Shown: positions 22,270 to 34,044, counted from the first letter of the stretch. The stretch: 46,972 nucleotides of DNA from Acanthamoeba sp. SK_2022b (GCA_027943245.1 JANDJZ010000446.1:1-46972); one strand, 5' to 3'. Translations and numbers: made by a program. Notes: a model not told the origin generated them from the sequence alone.

Positions 22270-23055
22270 ATGAGGGAGAAGCTGAAGATGAAGTGTACCA
22301 TCCAGGATCTTGTCCGACCCTCACCCGTCAGCTACATCGTCCCTAATCTCTTCCTCGGGGATAAGCACATCGCCTCCAATCAGCCCGAACTGCAGCGGCT
22401 CAACGTCACCCACATAGTCAACTGCGCTAAGGGTCTGCCCGACTCCTTTGCCTCTTCTTCTTCGCCTCCTTCTGCTCGTTCCCGCTCGCCCTCTCCCTCT
22501 CGTTCTCCGCGCGTTGCCTCTCTCAACTCCGGCGGCGGCAGCAGCAGCAGCAGCGACGAGGAGATGCACGAAGCCGATGAGGCGTACTTGCGCGAAGAAG
22601 ACGTGGAGGAGGGGGAGGAGGGGGAGGACGACGACGAAGATGCTCCGACCGCCGTCTGGGGTCCGGTCTACCACCGGTGCGAGCTTTTGGACTCGTCGCG
22701 GGCCGAAGGAGAGTTCGAGCGGGTCCTCACGGCGGCGTTTGCCTTCATCGACGCCGCGCTGGCGGCCGAGCGGAGCAAGGGCGGTGCGGTGCTCATCCAC
22801 TGCTGTGCGGGCCGGAGCCGCGGGCCGGCGTTGATGACGGCCTACCTCATCCATCGCTACCGCTGGTCCCTCGAGAAGGCCTTCACCTTTGTCTGCCAGG
22901 CACGCCCGGTCGTGTGCCCCAATCGCGGCTTCCTCTCGGCCCTCCTCCGGCTCGAGAAGCGTCTGCTGGGTGCCAACAGCATGTGCCTCCGCCACAACGG
23001 ACACCACCACACGCTCGTACCCCTTCACGGCGCGAAGAAGCTCGCTGTCTGCTGA
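22270..23055 (+). CDS. Dual-specificity protein phosphatase with acidic insert
   Basis: A single-exon frame of 261 residues from the ATG at 22270. The N-terminal half has the DSP start: PVSYIVPNLFLGDKHIASNQ and LNVTHIVNCAKGLPDSF. The catalytic P-loop is HCCAGRSRG with nucleophile Cys178 and Arg184, followed by PALMTAYLIHRYRWSLEKAF and NRGFLSALLRLE, as in small MKP-like DSPs. Between strand 2 and the P-loop (~residues 62-130) is an insert of Ser/Pro/Arg then dense Asp/Glu, absent in typical DSPs of ~180 residues. Expected role: removal of phosphate from Tyr and Ser/Thr of kinases or other substrates; substrate unknown. A later in-frame ATG at 22288 is a possible alternative start. Confidence 0.8.
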   Translation: MREKLKMKCTIQDLVRPSPVSYIVPNLFLGDKHIASNQPELQRLNVTHIVNCAKGLPDSFASSSSPPSARSRSPSPSRSPRVASLNSGGGSSSSSDEEMHEADEAYLREEDVEEGEEGEDDDEDAPTAVWGPVYHRCELLDSSRAEGEFERVLTAAFAFIDAALAAERSKGGAVLIHCCAGRSRGPALMTAYLIHRYRWSLEKAFTFVCQARPVVCPNRGFLSALLRLEKRLLGANSMCLRHNGHHHTLVPLHGAKKLAVC

Positions 23056-23099
23056 CACCCCCACCAACCATGTCCGACGGACATCACCCGCGGCTTGTT

Positions 23100-23130
<31 letters not shown>

Positions 23131-23131
23131 G
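23100..23131. repeat. (TTA)n/(TTTA)n tract in the phosphatase 3' flank
   Basis: A short T/A repeat between the convergent phosphatase and methyltransferase genes; it could lie in the 3' UTR. Confidence 0.7.
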
Positions 23132-23224
23132 TATTTTGTTGTCTCTGCTCTTGGGGCGCAGGCCCACCATTTGTAAATACAGGAGGTGAACTTTCTATCC
23201 CTGTCCTCTCCCACAATGCTGCTG

Positions 23225-24131
23225 CTACTGCGCAGCGGAGGGCAGGGGCTTGGTGAAGACGTAGAAGTACCACACTCCTGGCTCGTCATCCTCCCCTTTT
23301 AGTGTCCCCTCGGCTTCTTCCGATTTCGGAGCACCGGTGGGTCGAGGGAGCTCAACCTGCTTTCGCACGACGTGCCACCGCTGTGACTGCCACTCGCACC
23401 TGGTGGGCGTACTTGCCTCGTCTTCATGATCTGCTGACTCGAGCTCCTCATCCACGCACTCGGCCCTGTCATCACCAAAGCTGCCCAGCGCTCATGAGGC
23501 TGGACATGCGGCAAGAGACAAGCGGGATCCTCAGGCGTACCTGCACACCAACCAGCGTCCTCCGGGCTTAAGCACGCGATGAACCTCGGCTCCCATGGCT
23601 AGAGCCCTCGTTTCCCACTCTGCTGCCGACATGATGGCGTCGAGCGTGCCCTTATCGATTGCCACATCGAAACTGTTAACCCAAGGAGCATAGAGAGGCT
23701 TAGGGTTAGGCACAGCACTGAGAGAGAGAGAGAGAGCGGCACCTTGCCGATGTGATGGCGGGCATGTTTGTTACGTCAGCGACGAGCCACCGGAGGCGAG
23801 CGTAAGCGGAGCGTGTCTTTTCTTGCATGCTGGCGATGACCAGAGGCGAAAAGTCCACGTTGGTGATGTCGTGGTATCCCTCGTCATAAAGCAACTCGCT
23901 CAAACTCGAACTGCCACACCCAAGCACGAGCAAGCTTGCTTCGGTCGCCGTTGGCAGACACGGCAGCAAGCGAGACATCAGCGCTGACGCCTCAAAGTAC
24001 CATTCATACTGCTCCAGCCTCACCACTTCTCCGGCCGTAGCGGCGCCAGGAGGGTCAGCCTCCTCCCCTTGCTGCCGCGACACGAAGCGTTGATAGAAAC
24101 GTTCCCAATACTCCACATCCCCAAAGTCCAT
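23225..24131 (-). CDS. EEF1AKMT4-like class I methyltransferase
   Basis: Three exons. Exon 1 (from the ATG at 24129-24131) has GDVEYWERFYQRF, EWYFEAS, and motif I VLGCGSSSLSELLYDEGY, then ITNVDFSPLVIASM and WLVADVTNMPA. Exon 2 has SFDVAIDKGTLDAIMSA and VHRVLKPGGRWLVC. The last exon reads SFGDDRAECVDEE onward to VWYFYVFTKPLPSAAQ (stop 23225-23227). The order YWxxxY, EWY, VLGCGxS, VDxSxxVI, DKGTLDA and VLKPGGR is that of the METTL13/EEF1AKMT4 group of SAM-dependent lysine methyltransferases acting on elongation factor 1A. Assignment to that substrate is inference. A coding extension upstream of 24131 across an intron is possible but not needed. Confidence 0.75.
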
Positions 24132-24298
24132 CCTCCACGGCCTCTCCTCTGGGCAGAGAACGAGGCATAAATAATAGTTTTTAACAATGATGGCCATGGT
24201 TTTTTTGTCGTTTTTTCCTTCCTGTTTTCTGAGGACAAAACAAACTTCAATTAAAACGCGAGCGTTAAATGAACTGGCGGCCTGCGGCACGAGTTGGC

Positions 24299-27200
24299 TC
24301 ACTCGCGACAGAAGATGTGGGCAACGAGTGAGAAAGTCATGCGGGAGTGGCCGGCCGCGATGGCAGCGTGAGTGGCGACCTTGGGACAGTCCAGCTTACC
24401 AGCGTTGTCGATAACGAGCCTTGCCCTCCTCGTGAGATCGTCCGTGTCGAGGGCCCTCTTGTCGCACCGGCGAGGGGCCAACGACCACAGCAGCAGCGTC
24501 AAGGCCACCGAGTCCTGTTCCGCACGTCGCACGGGGTCAGGTCCGAACGGCCCTCCTTGGTCGACACAGAAACTCTAGACGCTCGCTGAGGAGAACTCGT
24601 ACCTTGAGATCGGGCGTGAGCGAACGGATGGTTTGGTCGTGTTCGGCCTTCTTGAGGTGGAAATTGATCCACCGCACGAGGATGTCCTGTGGCGGGAGCG
24701 AGGCCACATCGCGCACCTCCTCGTCGTCCCGAACGAGCTGCTGGAGTTGCGACCTGTTCTTTCTGATCTTTGTCGTGAGGCTCACCTGCACATCCAAGAA
24801 GACAATCACACACAGTTCGTCAGTCGACATTGGGCCAGCGGACCAGGTGAACGGTGAGTTCGGGGGAGGCGCTGCATGCCTTGATGATCTCCCAGGTCAG
24901 TCTGAGCAGAGCCTGCGGCTGACCATCCATGAGGTCATCAATGGAGATGCCATTGACACGACAGCCGATGGCTTTGCCCGAGTTGAGGCACAGGTTCCAG
25001 TTCTCCTCCTGCGTCGGGTGGGGGTACCCCCAAGGCTAAGTACAATGACGGGAGGCGCACGCGAGAGAAATGGGGCTACGCACGATCTGAGCGTCTCCCG
25101 ACGGGGTGCCGTTGATCACGCGGTCGTCGAGCGTGTCCGGCACCAGCTCGTTCATGAATTTGCTGAGTCGCCAAGGAGAGACCACCGGTTTTGAGTGTTG
25201 GCACACAATACCCAAAGAACAGGAGAGACGGCTACATACCAGAGGATGACTCCATCGGCCAGGACGCGATAGATCTCGTCGCTGTCCGAAGACAGCAAGA
25301 GCTGTTTGCGCACCCTACGATCTCTGCGGAAGGTGTCCATCATGTAGTCCACGAAAATGGTGCGCTCGTCCTCCTCAAACGGCTCAGCTTCGCTATCGCC
25401 TCCTGCAAGAGGAGGAAGTGAGAGAAGGGTTAGTTTTCTCCCAGGGGTCCACGGCTTTAAGGCGGGACACTGTGCGGTCGCAGCGGAGGGGAGAAGGGTT
25501 GTTACCTCCTGAAGGAGAGGCCGGCTTCTCGAGACTCGCCGCCGCCGGCTTGCTCGGGGCGGGCTCCTCGGCCTTGGGCAAGACGGCCGAGCTGGGCCCG
25601 CGTCAGGAAAGACATGGATGCACGAGGCAGACGGCAATAAATGTCGAGAATTATCGATCAGGTGCCAGCAGATGAGAGGGGTAGTGTGGGGGAGATGGTG
25701 ACGGTACCTGGAGGGGATGGATGAGGAGGTAACGGGCTCCTCCCCCTCGGTATCGGAGCAGCTGCTAGCCCCCTCGTGCGACGGGAAGTCAGACGACGAC
25801 GCGTTGGGAGCAGCACCGACGCCGTGCTCCCTGTTCCACTTCTCCACGGGCGTCTCGCCGCCGAAGCCCGAGGCGTAGTTGCCCTTGGACTTGAAGAGCT
25901 GCTTGAAGTGCGGCTTGCAATAGAGCTTGCCCTCGAGCGAGGCGTAGTTTCCGAGCTTGACCATGTTGTTGCAATGGGCACAGCGGAAGCACTTCTTGTG
26001 GTACAGCTTCCCGTCGGCCGAAAGACGGTCGCTAAAGTACACGCGCTCACCGCACACTTCGCACGGGTCCGTGGCGGACCGCTTCTTTGGCTGCTGAACG
26101 CGCACGCCCCCACGATAGAGAACCCACACAACACACACACACACACACAGTGTCAACACCACGATAGAGAACCCACACAACCCACACAACACACACACAC
26201 ACACTTGGCTGTGGGAGGGAGCAAGAGAGCAACCTGCGAGGTTTGGCGGCTGTCGGGGGCGGCGCTCTCCGTGGCAGAGTAGCTGGAGGCGGGCCTGCTG
26301 GTAGCGCTAGACTCAACACTGTCGCTGTCCTCTCGCCTGGCGGAGCTTTCGCGGATGGCCGGTCTCGCCTCTCTAGCCGACAGCGGTGGGTTGTCCACGG
26401 CAGGTGCGGCTGAGGAAACGGACGAGGAGGGAGGAGGACCGCCCTGGTCGCGTCTCTTGATCTTCTCCTCCATGGCGCGTCGGAAGGCCTCCTCCTCCTC
26501 CTTTTTCTTCTTCTCCATCTCGAGGAAGGGGTTGAAGGCCTTCTTGGCGCTGGTCACCTGCTTGATCGCGGCCATCTCGTTGGCCTTCTTTTCTCGCCGC
26601 TCGCGCTCGCTGGCCTCGGCGGCCTCCTTCTCCTGCCGAGCGCGCTCGGCGCGCAGCAGCTTCTCCTCTTCCCACTGCTTCTGTCGGTCCTGCCTCTCCC
26701 TCTCCCGCTGCAGCTCCCGTTCCTTCTCCAGCTGCCTCTCGAGCTCGAGCTGCCGCTCGCGCTCGGCCTGGATCCTCTTAACCTCCTCCTCCATCCGCCT
26801 CAGCTCCTCCTCTCGCTGCTGCCCCTTCATCTTCTTGAGGTCGTCCTTAGTCTCTATCTTCTCCTCCCGCTCGAGCCTCTTGAGCTCCTCATCGAGCTTC
26901 TTGAACTCCTCCTCCTCGGCAGCCTTCCTCTTCCTCTTCTCCTCCTGGCGCCTGTTGAGCTCCTCCTCCTCCTCCTCGAGTCTCCTGATCTCCTCTTCCA
27001 TCCGCCGCACCTCGTCCAGCGAGTCCTGGTCCTCCTCCGACGAGTATGCGCTGTCCTCGTCCGAGTAGTCCTCCTGCGTGCACGCTCCCCAATGAGCCAG
27101 CCAACCTGGAGAAGAGGGGGGAAAGAGGTGATGCGGTACCGAATCGCTCCGAGACGAGATCTTGCGCTCCTTGGACTCGAGCTTCTTCAGCTCGGCTTCC

Positions 27201-29058
27201 ATGCGCCTCAGCTCGGCTTCCTCGTCATCCTCATCGTCGTAGTCCGACGCTGCGCCACGGGTCTGCGATGCACCAAAAAAAAAAAAAAAAACACGTCAGA
27301 GCATTCGCCTTATCGGGACTTCGCGTGAAGTGCACGGGCGCCGTCGTACATCGTCGCTGTAGTCGTCGAGATCGTCTTCGAGCTCCTCCTCGAGTTCCAG
27401 CAGCTCCTCCTCGAGTCTCTCCAGCTTCTCCTCGGCCTTTTCGATCTCCCTCTCGTCATCCTCCTCCTCCTCTTCCCACTTCTCCTTCTTGCGGTCAAAC
27501 TCCTCCTCGCGCTCCTTTTCCTCGCGCTCCCATCGCCGTTCGTCCTCCTGCATCTTCTTCTTCTCCTTCTCGCGGTCTTCCTTGGCCAGCTTCTCGTCCT
27601 CGCTCCAATTTCTGCATGCATTTACACACCTCTCAGCATTAGCCATTGAGCACGCTGCTAGCTGCCAAGATTCGCCACAATTGTGCGTTGTGCCGACGGG
27701 TCGTTACCCATCCTGCTCCTCGGCCTCCCGCTCGAGCATCTTGATGAGCTGCTGCCACTTTTTGCGCTTCGCGGCTGGCTCCTCGCATTCCTGCACGCAG
27801 CCGAACAGATACGCAAAGAGGAGGAAGGGGGAGGTGGCACAACAGTTGGTGAGTCAAGCGGGTGCCGCGCAGGGGAGAGAGGGATAGAGGAGAAAGGGAG
27901 GGAGACCTCGAGCTCTTCGCGAAGAAGCTCCTCCTCCTCGCGCCACTTCTCCTCGTCTTCGTCCTCCTTGAGCCTGCGCTCGTCGTTCTTGTTGGTCTTG
28001 TCCTCGAAGTAGAGCTTCCACTCTTCCTGGTCCTCCTTCATCTTGCGGTCGTCCTCCTGTCGCCTCCGCTCCTCTTCAATCTCGCGTTCCTTGCGCTTCT
28101 GCTCTCGCTCGAGTTCCTCTCGCCGCCGCTCCTCATCATCCCGCTTCTTCGTTTCAGCGCGCTCCCGCTCCTTGCGCTCGGCCTCCTTGCGCTGCTGCTC
28201 ATTGTCCGCCTGAGAGCGCTTCCTCCTTTCCTGATCTTCCTGCTCCTTGCGCAGCTGCTCCTCGGCTCTCTTTTGCTGTGCCTGCCGGTCGGCCTCACGC
28301 GCCTTCCTGTCGGCCTCTTCCTTCCGCCTCCGGGCATCGTCTTGCTCCTCTCGCCATCTCTGCTCGGCTCTCTCCCTCTCCTGCTTCTCGCGCTCTCTTT
28401 CCCTTTCTCTTTCCCTCTCACGCTCGCGCTCGCGCTCCCTTTCACGCGCCCTCTCGCGGTCATCGCTGGTGTCGTCGCTGACGCTGTCGCGTCGCGGGGA
28501 CTCGGCAGGAAGGTCGCTCGAACGACCTAAGCGGCTCTCCATCATGCGGCGCATCTTCTCCTCTTCCTCTTTCTTCTTCTTGTCCATCTCAAAGAAGGGA
28601 TTGAAGGCCTTCTTCTGCTGCCTCACTTGTGCCACAAACTTCATCTCGTCTGTACGCAAATGAACAACGACGAGCCAAAGCTTGTTGTCAGCGAGGGCCC
28701 AGGCCAAAATCGCGCGATAATTGATAGGTGTTCTTAGCCGGTTAGATAGGCATGGGGTTGGCGGAGGAGGAGGACTCACCATCTTTGGCCATGCCTGGGG
28801 CGAGGCTGCCCTCGACCTTGGGCTCGGAGGGCGGAGGCGGGTAGGAGGGGGAGGGCGCACGGGGCGAGGTCGCGCGAGGTGAAGTCTGCCTCTTGCGGTC
28901 AGCTCCGGCGTGGTGGTCCACGTCATAAGAGGAAGGGGCAGCGGATTCCTCCCCACTCGCGCCACGAAGGCGGGCCTCCATACGGCGGCGCATGGCCTCC
29001 TCCTCCTCGCGCCGCTTCTGGTCCAGCGCCTGGAACGGGCTAAAAGGCTTTTTGCTCA
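24299..29058 (-). CDS. LIM and tandem calponin-homology domain protein with coiled-coil and NPF-type repeats
   Basis: The start at 29058 opens MSKKPFSPFQALDQKRREEE. A similar block recurs near 28640-28540 (KKAFNPFFEMDKKKKEEEE) and 26560-26460 (KKAFNPFLEMEKKKKEEEE). Between and around them lie hundreds of residues of Arg/Glu/Lys-rich single-helix or coiled coil. A LIM domain at ~26075-25900 shows CEVCGERV, HKKCFRCAHC and YCKPHF, complete Zn ligands. The C terminus is a fimbrin/plastin-like CH pair: RVLADGVILW, KFMNELVPDTLDDRVIN, ENWNLCLNSGKAIGC, LLRLTWEIIKA, then ILVRWINFHLKKAEHDQTI and DKRALDTDDL, ending SLVAHIFCRE (stop 24299-24301). Expected role: actin binding and cytoskeletal scaffolding; the NPF tripeptides could bind EH-domain proteins (inference). 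I read it as one gene because the helix-rich exons run on, but a split between repeats cannot be excluded. Confidence 0.65.
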
Positions 29059-29353
29059 TCTTTGCGCTCAAGAGATCTTTCAGAGGGATGACCTCAGACT
29101 TCGGAAGCTCGACAACAAACAAGCGACTCGCACCGCCACCACACCTGGTTGCCACTGAAAGGTGACCTTTTCTTCGTCGGACGCGTGTGAAGCTTGCCAC
29201 GGGGCGCGTTGTGGGGCGGTCGGCAAAAACCGGGCACGCCAATCAAAAAAGGGGGAAAAAACTGGGGGGGGTTCACAACAAAGGAAATACAACAACCATC
29301 GCTCAGGGTTCTGCTCTGACCCTCCACCGGTGGGGGCCTGGTGCTGGTCCCCT

Positions 29354-31053
29354 TCAGCTCTCCATTTCCATGGTGTAGTCGTACTCGATGGTGGGGATGA
29401 CCGCGGAGAGGAACTTGAGGAACAGGAACAAGTATCTGTCACAGCGCAGGAGAGAACGATGGCGTTCGTGAGATGATGTCCAGCACTTCCAGCGTGGGGA
29501 GGGAGGCCAGGTTTTAGAGGAGAGGGTTGAAAGTACTGATCGACGCGGGGCTCCTTGCCGCACTCGGCTTGCCTGAGAATGATCTTCTTCATCACGGCAG
29601 AATGCTTGCACGGGTGGATGTAGGCACACGAAGTCTACCGTCGCAACAACAAGCATGCATAAGCAACAAGCCGCGAGGACAACACTTGATAATAACAATA
29701 AGGTGACAAACGGGAAGGGGGAGGCCGTACCTGCATGTGTGGGTGCGTGTCAATGGTCACAGTCTTCTGGGCGTGATCCTGGCTGATGTCCATGAAAACT
29801 TGTTTCGGCGTCAAACCGTTGCCGTTCTGAACATGGAACAAGTTGATGGTGGGGGGGAGAGAAGAGGTGGAACTCAATCAGCTGCCTTTACCACAGAGAG
29901 ACCAACTGACTGCGTGTGTGCGCGCGTACCTCGTCATAGCCAAACAGCCACACTTTGGGTGTCTGGTAGTACTTGTCGTAGGTGATAGAGATGTCGTACG
30001 TGCGCGTCTTGAGGATCGTGTCGGAATCCTCGGCGTCCTTGGCGAGCGCCGACTGGACGTACGGATAAGGAGAGTACCCAGGGTGAAAGCGTCAGCATTG
30101 CTCGTGCCAATCAGGGGTACAGCGAGGGGATGAGCGCTCAAAGCTACCGGATCTTCGTCTTCGAGGTTGTCGCCATCATCAAACTCTTCCATGTCTGGGA
30201 TTTCCTCTTCCTCGTCGCCTGCCGCTGCTGACTCGGGGCCTGCGTGCGCGCCACTCTCTCTTTCTTTCAGCAAACTCTTCTCGCACATCCATGTGAAGGC
30301 CTCACGTGGGGGAGGGGGTGGGTCGATCGGTCGGTCCGACTAACCTTTCTTCTCAACTGCTTCCTCCTCGGTAGGGATCTCAGGGATTTCGGTGGGTTCA
30401 TCCTTTCCAAACCCGACGTGCGTTTCCACCCAGCCCTGCCAAAGAGCACTCGTCAGCCGGAGGCTCAGCAAGTCGGCCTTGTTTGGGAGACGCACCTCAT
30501 CTCCATCAATCTCAATGTCTTGATTTTGTGACTCATTGGCAGACTTCTCCAGCGCCGCGGCGCGCATCAAACAGGGCACTGAGCAGCACAGTAAATTGGA
30601 TGTCCAACCTCAGGGATGAGAAGGTGCAAGAAGTGTATAGAGAACCTTTGCGAGTGATGAGGAATTGCTTGTCCTTGGGCAGGTAGGGAACAGCCTTGCT
30701 CGCATCACCCGCCTCCCTGCACGTTTGGTTTATGCACGTCAAAATTGGCCATTGGCCCAAGGCATTGCAGTTGGAGGGGTCGCTCGAACCAGCTCCACGT
30801 TGGGCACTTGTACACCAATAGATCTCCCGCTTGCACGAACTGATAGAAGATTGGATTTTAATTTTTTTTGAAAAAAATGTATGTTGTTGACCATAATTCA
30901 CACAAAAAAAAATTGAGGAGGAATGATTACCTCTTCCGGCGTCAAAACGCCCTCTGTGAGGTACTTTGAGCTTGTAAGAGGCCCAAACGCTGCATTGTGT
31001 GCGTTGATGAGGGTCTTGTTGGCCTTTTCCTTCGTCTTATCCCACCAGGTCAT
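29354..31053 (-). CDS. ATG3: Autophagy E2-like enzyme ATG3
   Basis: The start at 31053 gives [23 protein letters not shown]3 blocks follow over several exons: [42 protein letters not shown], an acidic flexible region ([15 protein letters not shown]), [35 protein letters not shown], and the active site [17 protein letters not shown], whose Cys codon is at 29608-29610. The C terminus is [20 protein letters not shown] followed by TMEMES (stop 29354-29356). ATG3 takes ATG8 from ATG7 and conjugates it to phosphatidylethanolamine on autophagosome membranes. The N-terminal amphipathic helix and the HPC motif are both present, so it looks functional. Confidence 0.88.
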
Positions 31054-31357
31054 GTTTCTGCTTCTGGTCTGTCGGCGTGCTTTTTTTTTTCTGGCCAGCG
31101 GTTCCAGGCAGGAGGGAAAAGCAAGAAGAAATGTCCACCTTAGGCCGTTCAGTTTGCCGGAGCACCTGCGCTCCTGCTGTGCCCGAAAACAGCGCTCTAC
31201 CGAATAGGGCCTACCAAGGGGCGAACCAACCTTGACTCCAGTTGCGTTCTCTATGCTGGGATGGTTAGTGCATTTTCGCAGGCAAGCTCCTCCTGCGGGA
31301 AAGCCGCTTTTCCTTCTGTTGGACGAATTTGAGAAACTTTATCACTCTCCTGCGGCC
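31054..31357. other. Divergent promoter region between ATG3 and a GST-kappa-like gene
   Basis: 304 bp separating divergent starts. A poly-T run is at 31081-31090. The reading frame of the downstream gene stays open through part of this region with an ATG at 31253, which could give a ~35-residue N-terminal extension. Confidence 0.4.
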
Positions 31358-32212
31358 ATGGACAGCAAACAAAAGGACAAGTTCACGATAGAGTTTTTCT
31401 ACGATGTAGTTAGTCCCTACTCTTACCTGGGCTTCGAACAGCTCATCCGCCTGGAGGAGGGTGAGTGGCGCGGCCTGGTGACGGTGGTCATGCGCCCCTT
31501 TTTTCTCGGTGCAGTCATGGCTGCAACCGGTAACAAGCCGCCCGCCCTTGTGCCCGCCAAAGCTCGCTACATGGGGCGCGACCTCAATCATCACTCGCGT
31601 GCGCTGGGCCTCCGGTTGCGAATGCCCTCCCGCTTCCCGGCCATGACTCTCCTCGCTCAACGCGCTCTCGTAGCTCTCGACCGGCACGACCGCGCTGCTG
31701 GTGCCCAGGGTCAGCGTCGTCTGCGTGCAGTGACCAAGCGCTTGTGGCAGATTTATTGGGAGGAGGATGGCGACCTCAACGACCTCCCCACTATCACTGC
31801 AGCTCTTATTGCTGGCGGCTGCACCGACCAGGAGGCCGTCCTTCTACTCAAGAAGGCCCAAGGCAACCGCCTCCTCCTCCTCCTCCTTTTCGAACATGAT
31901 AATATTGGAGCTCACCCCCCCAGATGCATCCTGTGCAGATGCCGAGGTGAAGGACGAGCTCAAATCGACGACGGATGATGCTGTGAAGCGTGGTGCGTTT
32001 GGTGCCCCCATCTTCTTCGTCCGTCGTGCCAGTGAGCCTGTCGAGAAGGTACCACTACGATCGCCAGCTCTAAGGGTTTGAGGCCTGCCTTTCTCAGGCT
32101 CACTACTTGCGTTGCGTAGGCGCAGATGTACTTTGGCGCAGACAGGTTCCACATGATGGCCGCGCAGATGGGGAGGGAGTGGCGCTTCCCCCCACAGAAG
32201 AACAGCCTCTAG
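31358..32212 (+). CDS. GST-kappa / DsbA-family thiol enzyme
   Basis: Three exons. Exon 1 starts MDSKQKDKFTIEFFYDVVSP, then YSYLGFEQLIRLE: the SPYSYLG turn contains the active-site Ser typical of kappa-class GST and HCCA isomerases. ALVPAKARYMGRDLNHHSRA and RLRMPSRFPAMTLLAQRALV match the family. Exon 2 has DELKSTTDDAVKRGAFGAPI then FFVRR (the cis-Pro strand), and exon 3 MYFGADRFHMMAAQ, ending NSL at 32210-32212. Family enzymes are mitochondrial or peroxisomal glutathione transferases. The exon 1/2 junction near 31860-31950 has no GT donor where the frame must change; a GC donor (AAG then GCAACC) with a CAG acceptor near 31942 fits. Confidence 0.75.
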
Positions 32213-32305
32213 ATATGTAACGGCGCCAACTCGAACACACCCAGCTGACTCTTCCTGGGCCCGTCGTTGTTATCAAAGAGCCGAGGGGAGGGTGTGGCTT
32301 CGTCA

Positions 32306-33838
32306 CTAGCTCTGGAGCCGGGCATGCTCGGCCAACACTCGGTCGTTGTGTCCTGGAGGAGGAACCTGTCCGATCCAATGTCAGCGCAAGATCCACGATT
32401 CTCTGACATGCGCGAGGGCTGGTCCCCAATTGATTGCAAGGTACCTCATTCCTGAGCACGAACAGTGGCTCAAAGTCGGCCTTGATCGATGGATCTTCCA
32501 GCTCCCACCTGTCCCGATGCAGCCCGATGAGAGGGAAAGAATGCATTAGATATAAGAGCCACATGAAGAGAGAGAGAGAAGAGTAGGAGGAGGGTTGAGT
32601 GTCGTGCCTGGAGTGCCACTCGTAGGTTGAGAAGATCTTCTCGATCTTCCAGTGAGCCAGGAGCAGAGGTAGCCTCAGCTTGCCGTAGATCCGGTGCATG
32701 TTCCAGATGATCCTGTCTTTCGACACTGGTACCGACAAGAACAGGAGCCCACCAGGGCGCACTAGACACTTCATCTTCTTCATCATTTCCAAGTCACCGT
32801 TTGGTCGGAGCGGGTCACCGTATCTGCCACGTCAACTCATAAGATATCCACTTCATGAAAGAAGTGAACGCAAGCTCCTTACCTCCCAAGACCATCATGC
32901 TCAAAGGAGGACAGGGATATGGCCACGTCGAACAGCTCGGGGTTTTTGTCGTAATCAGCGACGGTCAAGAAACGAAGCCTGCTTTGGCTGTTAGGAGATT
33001 GCGATGGGCAAAACTGGGGCACCAGAGGCAGACCTTCGATCATCAGCGGTGATTCGTTGGAAATCAATGGTGGTGCAGGATCGCCCGCCATAAACAAGGC
33101 ACACGCTCTCGTAAACAGGCCTGACGTGCAACGTTGTCAGCTTGCTAGCACGACCGTGAATGTGAAGTCTACGCACCTCTGGCTACCAAGCACCACGACG
33201 TCCTTCTTCCAGAAAGGAAACTCCTTTAAAGACTTGTACAGCATAATATCAAGTACGTGGTAGTAGTTGCCCATGCCCATCTGTACATTACGCATCGCTA
33301 GGGGAAAGGCTGAGCGGTGCACTACTGCAACGTTAGCGGGGATTGGTTGCCTTACTCTCATCAATCTGCTGCTGCGTGTAATGGTGTTTCTTCTGGTAGG
33401 CGGCGCCGGTCTGGCACTTGTACTCCAGCTGCACGTCTATCTGGCCTGAATTTGCACTAATGAAGTCAGGGCGGAAGCACGCGCAGGTGCAAGAACAGAA
33501 GCACACTCACCACTTAATGTGTACGCGTCTCTCATAGATGGCGGCATCTCCACTGGGCAGTTGTCGGGGTCCATGTTCATGTCTTCGTCCGCGTCTGGTG
33601 TCAAAGGAAGATTGTGTGACTGCAAGCCGATGAGTGAGTTTACCGAGGGAGAGGGCTGTGTACCGGAGTGAGCGGTGCCCCACTTCGCCAAACATTCTTC
33701 AATGTATAGAGCGTCTGGTGAGTGGAAGAAAGGCAGCAGTCCCAACCATGCCAACAGCCCACAAACGACCAGCAGTGAGATTACTGAGACTGTAGCCACA
33801 ACCTTCCGGCTCCGACCCGCTCTCGTTCCTCGCCCCAT
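32306..33838 (-). CDS. DUF268-family membrane-anchored protein, methyltransferase-like
   Basis: From the start at 33838 a basic N terminus is followed by one membrane helix (VVATVSVISLLVVCGLLAWL), a type II anchor. Later exons give YHVLDIMLYKSLKEF, VVVLGSQR, VCLVYGGRSCTTIDFQRI, ELFDVAISLSSFEHDGLGRY and, after GDPLRPNGDLEMMKKMKCLV, RPGGLLFLSVPVSKD, IIWNMHRIYGKLRLPLLL. The GDP-x-PNGD and HRIYG motifs and the order are those of DUF268 proteins, which resemble class I methyltransferases; their reaction is not established as far as I know. The last exon after VLRNE is least certain; I place the stop at 32306-32308. Confidence 0.65.
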
Positions 33839-34044
33839 GAACCTTATGCTCCTTAGACCAGGTTATGCTGCCGGAGGGCAAGTTGACGAAAGGGCGCCAC
33901 GACCGCCTGTGGATGAAGAAAAGGTTGGTGAAAAGTGTGAAGACCGCTGGTGGGATATTTTCCCCAACAGCCCCTCTTGTTTTTTAAACACACGACCTTT
34001 ATGTACAAGACTGGCCGTCTCTCTCATCAGCCAAGGGCTGAGAC

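Noticed and set aside
22270..23055. Start of the phosphatase at 22243
   Set aside because: That codon is GTG; the first in-frame ATG is 22270.
26355..28663. Ser/Leu-rich plus-strand ORFs opposite the LIM/CH gene
   Set aside because: Long open antisense frames are expected from Glu/Arg/Lys-rich coiled-coil codons; no domain is seen in them.
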